A DNA stretch of 64,000 bases, taken from Gracilaria domingensis (taxonomy: Eukaryota; Rhodophyta; Florideophyceae; Gracilariales; Gracilariaceae). Location of the stretch: positions 124,001 to 188,000 of the forward strand of contig VCMS01000089.1 of the NCBI GenBank assembly GCA_022539475.1. Reading direction: 5' to 3'. This document shows positions 46,644 through 55,070 of the stretch, piece by piece. The notes below the pieces were generated by a model that saw only the letters and a program-made list of their open reading frames with translations, was not told the DNA's origin and ran no database searches. Made by a program: the position numbers and the translations under genes. Positions within the stretch are counted from its first letter, which is position 1; each line of letters starts with the position of its first letter.

Positions 46644-48457
46644 TTGGACTTTAAGCCGGTCAACTCCTCTCTACTCCCTAACATATCAAGCCTCCTTGAA
46701 GGTATTACAAGACAACAAGAGGCCGAGGAACTAGAGGTGGAGCCAACTGAACGGCCGAGTGCAGAGAGAACGGACCTGGAGGAGCATCTTTTGAAAGCTT
46801 TCACGACCATTACGCACAACTTCCCGCGGGTTTGGGTCTCAAAGAAGACACTCGATGACCCATCTGTACCGCATTCCTTCAAGGAAGCGTGGAGAGATCC
46901 AGGATGGTGTGAAGCTATTGACCGCAAAATGAACGCCTTGGTACTGCGAAAGACAGGGGAACTCATCCCTCGCGAAGCTTGGATGAAACCCGTGCCATAT
47001 ACTTGGGTCTTTAAAGAGAAACGGCTCGATGGTATTGGAAAGAAGTTCTTGAAGAAGGCACGCTGCTGTCTACGGGGGGACAAGCAGAAGCCATTCATCG
47101 ACTTCGATCCACACAACACTTACGCTCCTGTTGCCTGCCACAAAGCTCTTCGTATTCTCTTGCCCGTCTCGGCTGCGGAGAATCTTATACTGGAAGAAGC
47201 TGAAATTTCGAACGCGTACCTCTACGGGAAACTGGATGTTCCAATCATCATGGAACAGCCAACCGACTCCACAGGCATCCAAGCCAAACCCGGTCACGTC
47301 TGCAATCTACTCAACTCCCTCTATGGTGCTGTCCAAGCTGGGATTATCTGGGGCTCCCTCTTTTCGGACACACTTCTATCATGGGGATTCGTGACATCGG
47401 CTCTCGACTCACGATTATTCATGTACCGTGAGGAAGACCGGTTCATTATTGTGGCACTAATCGTTGACGACTGCGTCTTCGCTATCAACAGCGTAAATCT
47501 CTTAACATACTTCAAGGAAGGACTATCGGCAACCTTTGACGTGAAGCTGTATGGTGAGCTTAAGTCATTTATTGGTTGGAGTATCCAACGTTCTGTGCTT
47601 GGCATAAAGGTCACGCAATATGGCTACGCGATTCAACTGCTCAAGAAGTTTGGGATGGAACAATGCAACACCGTGTAGTCTCCCTTCCCATCCGCAGCTA
47701 ACTTACTCCCGACGAATGAGGACGAGCAAGCTCTCTCTACAGTGGATCACGCTAACTATAGGGCAGGAATTGGTGGACTTCTCTACATGGCTGTCTCTAC
47801 AAGGCCGGATCTCTCTTTCCCGGTTTCGGCTCTTTCGAAGCATCTTCACAACCCTTGCGAGCGCCAGCTCGCCTTGCTAAAGCGTCTCTTCAGGTATATG
47901 GATGGTACATTGGACTACGGACTGCACTACCGATCGAACATTCCGATTACTCCCGCCTCACTTCGTGCATACGCTGACGCCAATTGGGGGGGATGTATAG
48001 AGACTCGAAAGTCTACTAGTATACTACTGGGTACGTAATCGTCGTCAACGACGCACCAATCATGTGGAAATCGAAACGTCAGACCGTCATTGCTCTCTCG
48101 TCTGCAGAACCAGACTACGTGGCTCTTTCTACATGCGCGAAAGACATCACATGGGTCCGAAAGATGTTTTGGGAATTCGCACACCAACAGCCTTGGAGCG
48201 AGGAGTTCTGGTATGAGGCTACAGAGACTCTACTAGACAGCTTGGCTGCACTTTCAATCACTCTAAACTCTCAGATCCCTGGTCGCAACAAGAAAATTGA
48301 CTTGAAGATGCACCATGTGAGAGATATGTTTGCTCAAAACATCATCAAGCTGCTGCACATTCCAAGGAGTCTACAGATCGCTCACATATTGACAAAGTGT
48401 GCCTCTCTCGCTGATATACGGAGAATGATCAGATTGATGCATCTTGACTCGTTCTGA
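46644..48457 (+). other. Copia reverse transcriptase and RNase H region
   Basis: RT motifs are PYTWVFKEKRLDG, NTYAPVACHKALRILL, ILEEAEISNAYLYGKLD and a VDD catalytic box (IVALIVDDCVF). RNase H is shown by ADANWGGCIETRKSTS, QTVIALSSAEPDYVAL and the C-terminal HHVRDMF. The order after integrase confirms the copia superfamily. Confidence 0.9.
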
Positions 48458-48893
48458 GAAGAATTGCTGAAACTACGGACTACTCTAACTGTGCTTTATA
48501 TGTGTTTGTCTTCTTTTGATATTTCGTGTTATCCTATAGGTGAATCTGTTTAGTTTTTTTTTTGTTGTGTCTCAAAATTCGTCTTTTTAATTTTCCTACA
48601 AGATAGCATAATCTTTTTTCCAACAGGCTTTTTGGTATGCTGTTCAGGTTTTAGGAGTTTACTGGTGTGAGTTGTCTGGTAGTCAGGTTTCTGCCTTCAT
48701 TGGCTTAGATATTGAAGTTTGCACCACGCCTGGAAGTTCTGAAAGACGCTCTTGTGGAAGAGATGAGCTTTGTGGTTAGCCATCTATGGGCTCTTCTCTT
48801 TGGCTTTTATGTTTATCTGATTATGTATGTAACAACTCTACATAAGAGATGCAAAGTGGTGTAGGAAAAGTTGCGCTTTGCCTCGAGGGACGG

Positions 48894-49104
48894 TGTGACT
48901 CGCCGATGACCTCTTGCGAGGCGAACGCAGAGAACGCGCGCCACGATTGTGACGGCGTGGCGGGGGCGCACAGCGGCGCCGCCCGTTGTGGCGCCTGGCA
49001 CCAAATAAAATGCACGACCGTTCCGGCGAGTGCCTGACTCGCCGGCAGTCAACGTGTGCACCTTATCGATTCGCACTACTCGCTTCGTGCCGCCGCTTCC
49101 ATCA
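48894..49104 (+). repeat. 3' LTR of the copia element
   Basis: Begins TGTGACTCGCC and ends CTTCCATCA, followed by the target duplication ACAGG. It has the same length as the 5' LTR with about 18 substitutions. Confidence 0.9.
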
Positions 49105-49409
49105 ACAGGGCACTGCTGCTGCAAGAATTCTACTAACAATGCAACGCACTGACAAAAGACTGATTTCTGATTGTTTCTTTTTAACCTGCGTACATGGAAG
49201 AGATCTAAAATCTCTTTCATGTGCGGATTCGAAGATGCTTTGCAGCCATCAATCGCGATGAAGATATCTCTTGAAGTATAAGTGTTTAGCATCAAGCGTA
49301 GTGCAACAGAAAGAAGAAAGCAGAATCTAGCAGAGGCGTACATCTGACTAACTAATTCCTCCACTTTGATAGTCATTAGCAAGCCCATAAACCCGGTAGT
49401 TAGTCATAC
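49105..49409 (-). other. Interrupted older sequence next to the copia element
   Basis: A minus-strand open stretch (49105-49388) with protein-like composition (SSNPHMKEILDLFHVRRLKR, CQCVALLVEFLQQQC) runs into the copia target site. I do not recognise it. It may be part of an older mobile element that the copia insertion hit, or the end region of the adjacent hAT element. Confidence 0.35.
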
Positions 49410-50439
49410 TTAGTCATTACCACCACCTCCATTATCATGCCACACCATGGACGCAATAGTGCGCGCGACACGCCTAAATGCTTCACCTCTAACGTGTAGT
49501 AAACCCCTTTGAACATTATCGGTCGCGCGAAGCTCATTTCGGACGAAAACGCGGATGGTTTCGCACATCTCCTTGGTGCCGCTTAGCAAAGATTGGCATT
49601 GGCTTCCTTCCCTGCGTCCGATATTACTAAACAAACGCTCAGCGGCAGCAGACGACGCCTGAGAAGCTAACAACGCGCGAGCAACAGTATTAAATGGGAC
49701 AGGACTCACAACACCAGGTCGCTCGTTAGCGCTCTTCCAGAACATTAAGGCTTCTTCTGGCTCTTTTCTGCCATTCTCCTTCAACGTTTGACGCATATTG
49801 GTATGGAAAAGGTCCGCTAAGGTTTCAAGAGAGGTCGTAGAAAATTGTGAACACTCATCTAGGGATTGAATCTCTCGAACCTGTGCCCCGTACAGCAAGT
49901 GAAAGTAAACATCCCTTTCATATTGTGTAGAACCGACAAATTCCAATTCGCATTCATTTATGTCCAACAACGCTGCCAAATGAAAGAGTAAAACACGACG
50001 ACCCTCTGCCAATGTCGCAATGCCTCCTGAGAGATGTAGATCTTGGTCCTCATTACTTGGGTCCCAATCAATTGACGCAGTGGCAACTGGCTTCCATAAG
50101 ATACCCAAACGAGTATTCAAAGACGTACATAGTTTGCGACACAAATCACGAGCTACAGGTTTAACAAGACGTATCGCGCGGGCGTTGCCCCGTGCTATGT
50201 CGGCGTTGGCGATGCTGTTAATACAGCGACGTGCGATCCGTTCAGCTTGCAACAATGTAGATGACACTTCTTCGAGTGCAGGGTCGTGAAATGGTACAGA
50301 GTTTGGCAGCATGTCACCGGCCATTATTTGAAGTGTCTCGTGAAGTTCCAACAGTAAGCGGAGGGCGCGAGACATTGTAACGCATCTGTCAGCTTCTAGC
50401 TGTCGGGCGACACGCCTGACTTCCTTCAGAACTAAAACA
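49410..50439 (-). pseudogene. hAT transposase, C-terminal half
   Basis: An open minus-strand frame ends at 49410. The product includes VLKEVRRVARQLEADRCVTMSRALRLLLELHETLQ, a long all-helical insertion-like region, and near the end the hAT dimerisation block VARALLASQASSAAAERLFSNIGRR, which contains the conserved Glu of the catalytic triad region. Together with 51283-52490 it makes a hAT transposase of usual size (about 750 residues) separated only by a solo-LTR-like insertion. The two halves are offset by one reading frame if one copy of the 5-bp duplication is ignored, so another small change may exist. Confidence 0.85.
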
Positions 50440-51282
50440 TGTAGAGCAAAACGCCCCAGAATTCTGGTGGTGCTCGCGCTGCTTTTTGCAGGTTTACCGG
50501 GTTTCCCGGAGTGTTGCCTCAGATGGTGAGGATTGAGTTGACGGTCGCAGGACAAAGTATAGTTTGTTGGCCTGGATGGTGGACACGTCAAGTGTCCACG
50601 TGGTGGATCTGTCCGCTTACGCGGATTGCCCTTTGAGCCGAGGGGCACCGTACACGTGTAGTGTATTGTCCGGACGTGTACCGGTATAGTTGATACTGTA
50701 AGATAGTATAGTGATCCCTACTTAAGGGTTGGTCTCACGGCCACCCTCCTGGGAAGTAAAGATAACCGAGTGTTCGGCTCTAAGTATTTCGCCTGCGCGG
50801 GATCGCGACTCCTTGTTGGAGAGCTTCCGTGCCGTCTACGGTAGTACTTATCCACCTCGCGTCTCTGAGGAGTTCCCGTTTACCTACGGTTATATTTATT
50901 GTTTGTTTTCTGTTGTTTTCTGTTTGTTTTCCCGTTCTCACGGTTGTTCTCCGCCCTGTGTGTACAGGTTTCTTGTTGTTGTTGTTCTGTTTTTCCCCCT
51001 TTTCGGGTCTGTGCTCCGTATATACGGCCTGTTTACCCCTTTCCTTTCCCCATTCTTTTGGGTTTCCCGTTGATACGGTTACTTCCGCCTCTTTTGGGTT
51101 CACCCCTTACCTCCGTCTGTAAGTCAGGAAGAGGTCGCCCGGAGTTACGCCCGGCTAGTGTCGACCTCACCGGAGAGCTCTTCCGCTGCGCCACCCTTCA
51201 TAGGGGGCAAGGCTGAACACCTTGAGAGTGCCGCGCACGCGGGTGGTTTCTGCCTCCTTCCGCGGAGTGGTTTTGCTCTACA
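50440..51282 (+). mobile_element. Solo-LTR-like element (family E, copy 4) inside the hAT transposase
   Basis: An 843-bp element with perfect 13-bp terminal inverted repeats (TGTAGAGCAAAAC ... GTTTTGCTCTACA) and a 5-bp target duplication AAACA on both sides. It has no coding capacity. The layout includes a GC-rich left part with ACACGTGT, a run TTGTTTTCTGTTGTTTTC in the middle and a GC-rich right part, as in the other copies. It is the best-preserved member and defines the ends of the family. Confidence 0.9.
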
Positions 51283-52490
51283 AAACAAATTTCTACCAAA
51301 GAGTTGATGTGCTCTTGTGAGAGATGTGGCAACTCAGAACTGCGTATGTTTAGCTTGTTTGCCACTTCTTGTATGTTCTCAGCTCTGGTGAGATAAGTCA
51401 TCATTGCTGACAGACGAGAGTGCCAGCGCGTAGGTACGTCATGTTTCAATCTTTGAATACGATCTGGGGTAATACCCGAATTGGTTTGTAGCTCACGCAG
51501 CACAATCGTAGCCTTCGGATGGTAATTGAAATACGACGTTACTTTGTTAACGTGTTGCATGTAGTTGTCCCAAGCTGTCCCAGTTTCCAAAACATCGTTT
51601 ACCATTAATGCCATTGTATGACACACACAACGTACGGATCCAACATAGTTAGTAAACATGTCAACGGTCTTTGCCGTTGCAGCCTCATTGTCTGTCGTCA
51701 CTGTTGAAACAAATATATCGTCCGATCCTACAATAAGATTTGTAGAAACGATTGCACGCAAAACTCCGCACAGTTGCTCAGCATTCTTCGGTAGGTTTCC
51801 CAGGTTTAAAGTATTCACAGAAATAGAACTCAGCCGCCAGTTATGGTCTATGTAATGCCATGTAACACCCATAATTGGCGCTCCAAGAGGTGCGCTCCAT
51901 CCATCGAACGTGAGAGAACCTGTCTTCGCTTTTCCGATCCTTTTTCTCATAATGTTGCGAACGGCTTTGTATTTCAACAGCAAGTACGAATTAAAGATTT
52001 GTTTGCTACAATATGGCATTCTACCTTCCAGAATGTCTACGAGACCCTGAACCTCTAATGTTGCTATGCCAGATAGTAGCATCTTAGCAATACATGAGAA
52101 TAAAATTGTGGCCACGGGATGTAAAGTTTTGTTTGAAAGGGAAGGAAGCACCATGGCTTTGTCTTTCTCCTGATAGAAAGATGAAAAGAACGAATGGGTT
52201 TGGGGATTACAAAACTGGGATCGTTCATTGTCGATCAACTTACGTATTTGGCTTTTTTTAGCGCTTGCGTTTTGCAATTGTTGGATTTGGTTGAAGGTTT
52301 TTGAATGATAGGGTTTATAGTGTAAAACGATATTACTATTCGAGTATGATTTGTTGATAGTTCGAATTAGTCCACAAACACGATATTGAAACTTTGGCTT
52401 CGCACCTTCTCTTAGTACATCGGCTGCAATTGTGCTCGATATGGGGTTTTTTGTGCTGGATCCGGCTCCTTTCTCTGTTCCTCTTCTTTA
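51283..52490 (-). pseudogene. hAT transposase, N-terminal and catalytic half
   Basis: A minus-strand frame open from about 52490 to the insertion point. An N-terminal BED-finger-like segment has FQYRVCGLIR followed by KSYSNSNIVLHYKPYH (about 52330-52400). The catalytic region has LTFDGWSAPLG with the first Asp, VTTDNEAAT with the second, RCVCHTMAL with the C-x2-H signature, and PTRWHSRL. These are in family order. No convincing ATG opens the frame and a stop lies just upstream, so the 5' end is either spliced or lost. Terminal inverted repeats and an 8-bp target duplication were looked for by eye but not found. Confidence 0.88.
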
Positions 52491-53280
52491 CAGCTGGTGC
52501 GCAGCTTGTTTCTGAATAACAGCTTTAGCACGAAGCTCAGCAGATGATGCGTTCTCGTCCTGAGTGGGCGCCATCGTTCGGAGAGGCAGGGGTGATTGGT
52601 GGAATACCATAGATCGCTATTGAGAACAACTTGTTCTTCCTACGGAGGATGTACGTCTATATCTTAGGAAAACTGTGCGGCGTGTGTCACACGTGTCTTT
52701 CCTCTACACCTACTGACTAATTGTGACTTCTGGCCCTTTAGTTAGTTAGTCTAGTCACAGCACTTTTTGCCATTTGTTAGTCAGTCAGATGTACGGATTT
52801 GGAATCTAGCGGCGCGCAGAAAATGACAAAGAAAGATTGAAAGACAATGGAGATGCGCACGCGCGAAAAAGGCTAAAATTGACCTATTCCATGTCCTCCC
52901 GACAAGGGTTAAAGGATTGACTCGTAGAAGTAACATCCAAAAAGACTGGTTTATGGTTTAGACTTTTTGGTCAGTCAATTTTGATTAACTGGTACTTCAT
53001 TGCTCCGCAAAAAGCATGAGATGATAGTGATCAGGGAAGGAGAATTCTACATGACGTGGAGATTGGTTTCAATATTTTTATCTGGATTTGGAGAATTCTA
53101 TCTGGAACATTAAGACTCAACAAGTACGGATGGGTTTGGCAGGCGTTTGGCAATATTCATTTCTATTGCAAAGTTGTCTGCATTTCGCAATGCAACAGAT
53201 AATCGCAATGCCATTCTCTTTCGTATTGCAATATTCGCAGTAGTATTACAGTGCAATATATTATATTGCTGTCTAGTCCT
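52491..53280. other. Transition zone between transposon block and gene island
   Basis: No gene is recognised. The stretch 52735-52800 has several TTAGTTAGTC-like motifs that may be remains of a hAT end. From about 52950 the sequence is AT-rich without open frames. Confidence 0.5.
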
Positions 53281-53357
53281 CGTTTCCGAGTAACGGAAAA
53301 CGGAAAGAACAAGAGTTAAAAGGGCTACCAGAAACGATAGAGCTTTTAATGGGTCGT

Positions 53358-53782
53358 CTAGTCGTTTGCTCTTTGGCAGATAGGGTTTGTTGCTGCTTTC
53401 CGATTGGCCCCGATGGGTTCTTGTTCGGACAAGGGCTTTCCCACTGAACCGGACCGAAGACTAGACCACAACAAGAAACCGTGACCATGATCACCATGAT
53501 GGTCTTGGTTTCCCTTTCGCACGATGTTCGTAACGATTTTCCAGGTCCTGTACTCGGTGTTGGCCTGCACGGTGTTGGCCAGAGCACAGAATTGCACACT
53601 CAAGAGAGCGGTCCCAATTGGCACAAAAGCCCAGAGCGCATGGTGCCAGAAAGGAAAGTATGTGTCAGCAGGTAGGTCGCCTGTCCATAGCCGTGATCTG
53701 TGAGATTGTCTGCGCGTTCTGAGCTATCGCGCTCGTCCCGACCCACAAATACTCTGCAGCGGAATGTAAGGTTTGCCTGCAT
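53358..53782 (-). CDS. Possible short host gene, unrecognised
   Basis: The minus strand holds a frame open over about 130 codons ending at 53358. It includes DTYFPFWHHALWAFVPIGTA and QANTEYRTWKIVTNIVRKG, with one hydrophobic stretch long enough for a membrane helix, and then a His/Asp/Gly-rich DHHGDHGHG. The only good ATG nearby (53782) is in a different frame, so a gene here would need a splice or be broken. Its divergent orientation relative to the gene at 54190 would fit a shared promoter region. No family is recognised and it may be chance. Confidence 0.22.
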
Positions 53783-53949
53783 GCGGACGCATCACCGTGA
53801 TGGTGACCAGGGCCCGGCCGCGCGACGGGCGTCACCCCACGTCAACTTGCTGTAAGTGGCCCGCAGTTGTAAGTCCGATCACTTTGAGCTTCGGCTGGAT
53901 TTTTTATGTGGCCAATCACAGCGGCGCGCCGTGCCAGTGGCGCAGACAG

Positions 53950-53970
53950 AATTGATATCTGATATCAATT
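53950..53970. promoter_or_regulatory. Perfect 21-bp palindrome upstream of the 54190 gene
   Basis: Arms AATTGATATC and GATATCAATT flank a single central T. It lies about 100 bp upstream of a TATA box and 220 bp upstream of the start codon, a plausible site for a dimeric transcription factor. This is position-based inference. Confidence 0.45.
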
Positions 53971-54070
53971 GAACAATCACTCTGAAGAGGCGGCTCGCGC
54001 GCGACCAGCTCTGCCTGCCAGCGATCCCGTTCGTATTGTCGTTTAACCCCTGGCATCTCCCTCCCTGGGG

Positions 54071-54078
54071 TATAAAAG
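54071..54078 (+). promoter_or_regulatory. TATA box of the 54190 gene
   Basis: TATAAAAG follows a GC-rich GGGG context and is 112 bp before the ATG. Pyrimidine-rich sequence with CACTCCTTACC between them gives plausible transcription starts. This is the clearest core promoter in the host part of the window. Confidence 0.7.
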
Positions 54079-54189
54079 TCTCCATTCGAGCTTGACGCCT
54101 TCTCGACCACCCTCCCCACTGCTCCACTCCTTACCCCAATTGGAAACAGAACCTACCCCACGCTTGAGAACCTTTGTACGACGCACAGA

Positions 54190-54648
54190 ATGGACAAGCT
54201 TAGCGGACTGCTAGGAAAGGCCGTTGGTGCCGATCCAGGAGAGGGCATTGAGCAAACCATGAAGGAGAAGGCCGTCGAAGAGCTGATTCAAGACAAAGTC
54301 GAGGACATTGCGGGCAAACAGGTCGCCGAGTCCGAACAGGTCGAGACCATTGCAGAGAAGATTGCCGACGCCGTCGCTGATAAGGTGCCCACATCCATGC
54401 TTGGTGCGGGCGCAATGGCAAGCATGAAGGATGATGATAAGAGCGGTTCAGGCTCGGGTCTTATGGCACAGGCCTCTAGTTTGTTGGGGGGCAGTAGTGG
54501 TGAAGAGAAGAAGACTGACACCAGTGACTTGATGGGACAGGCCGCTAGTTTCCTTGGTGGTGCTAGTGGCGGAGATGATGAGGAGAAGAAGAAGAGTGGT
54601 GCTGAAGATTTACTTGGACAAGCGGCTAGCTTCCTTGGCAAGCAATGA
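54190..54648 (+). CDS. Small repeat-bearing Lys/Asp-rich protein, unknown function
   Basis: 152 residues, intronless, with a TATA box at 54071 and AATAAA at 54712. It has no signal peptide or membrane helix. The N-terminal two thirds (residues 1-70) form amphipathic helix-like sequence rich in Lys, Glu, Ala and Val (EQTMKEKAVEELIQDKVEDIAG). The C-terminal half holds three copies of an 11-residue motif, LMAQASSLLGG, LMGQAASFLGG and LLGQAASFLGK (near residues 91, 114 and 141), joined by charged Gly/Ser/Asp/Lys linkers. A fourth, weaker form is LSGLLGKAVG at the N-terminus. The style recalls stress-related, LEA-like or fungal small repeat proteins, but I do not recognise the family. It converges with the bromoperoxidase gene, leaving about 420 bp between the stop codons. 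Confidence 0.85.
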   Translation: MDKLSGLLGKAVGADPGEGIEQTMKEKAVEELIQDKVEDIAGKQVAESEQVETIAEKIADAVADKVPTSMLGAGAMASMKDDDKSGSGSGLMAQASSLLGGSSGEEKKTDTSDLMGQAASFLGGASGGDDEEKKKSGAEDLLGQAASFLGKQ

Positions 54649-54711
54649 ATTGTCTGCCATCATCCTTTGTTTGTTTGTGTACATACTATGATTCTTAGCT
54701 AATCGATGTGC

Positions 54712-54717
54712 AATAAA
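54712..54717 (+). terminator. Polyadenylation signal of the 54190 gene
   Basis: AATAAA lies 64 bp after the stop codon and is followed by a T/G-rich stretch (CTCTCTTTGTTTGTGCTTTTATG), the usual downstream element. Confidence 0.65.
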
Positions 54718-54729
54718 AGCGCTCTCTTT

Positions 54730-55070
54730 GTTTGTGCTTTTATGTTTTCGTCGAAACGCGTGCATTCACCTCTCGTGCCCCTATGCGTGTTTTCTACGGG
54801 CCCACTGTTGTGTATAACACCTCCCCACTCAAATGCAAGTCGGCAAGACCGACTCAGCACCTAAAGCAATCAATAGCTCTGGTGCAGTCATTATTCCGGC
54901 ACAAATTACAAGAACGAGGAAGATGCAAAATGTCGCTCACACCTGCGTCCGTAACATACGAGGCGTAATGTACGAGGCAGTTGGGGGCAGTGCGTGAGTG
55001 AGATTACATGAGTTTGTTCGCAACGATCCCCGGAAGTTTCGATCGTACTCTTTACTTAAGGGCTTACGCG
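54730..55070. other. Convergent intergenic spacer
   Basis: This spacer lies between the 3' ends of two convergent genes. No further gene is seen, and no canonical polyA signal for the minus-strand gene was found. Confidence 0.6.

Larger units (their letters stand above)
42682..49104 (+). mobile_element. Ty1/copia retrotransposon fossil with both LTRs
   Basis: A 6423-bp element bounded by two 211-bp LTRs and flanked by the 5-bp target duplication ACAGG (42677-42681 and 49105-49109). Internal order is Gag, protease, integrase, reverse transcriptase, RNase H, which defines Ty1/copia. A leader of about 1.36 kb lies between the 5' LTR and the Gag ATG. The LTRs differ at about 18 of 211 positions by eye (about 91% identity), so insertion is ancient. 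Several apparent breaks are present. Confidence 0.95.

Noticed and set aside
46406-47119. 237-codon minus-strand open frame in the copia element
   Set aside because: It is antisense to the integrase and reverse transcriptase regions, Ser/Arg-rich, with no domain.
52735-52800. hAT terminal inverted repeat
   Set aside because: TTAGTTAGTC-like motifs also occur near 49400, but I could not align matching inverted ends or an 8-bp target duplication by eye.
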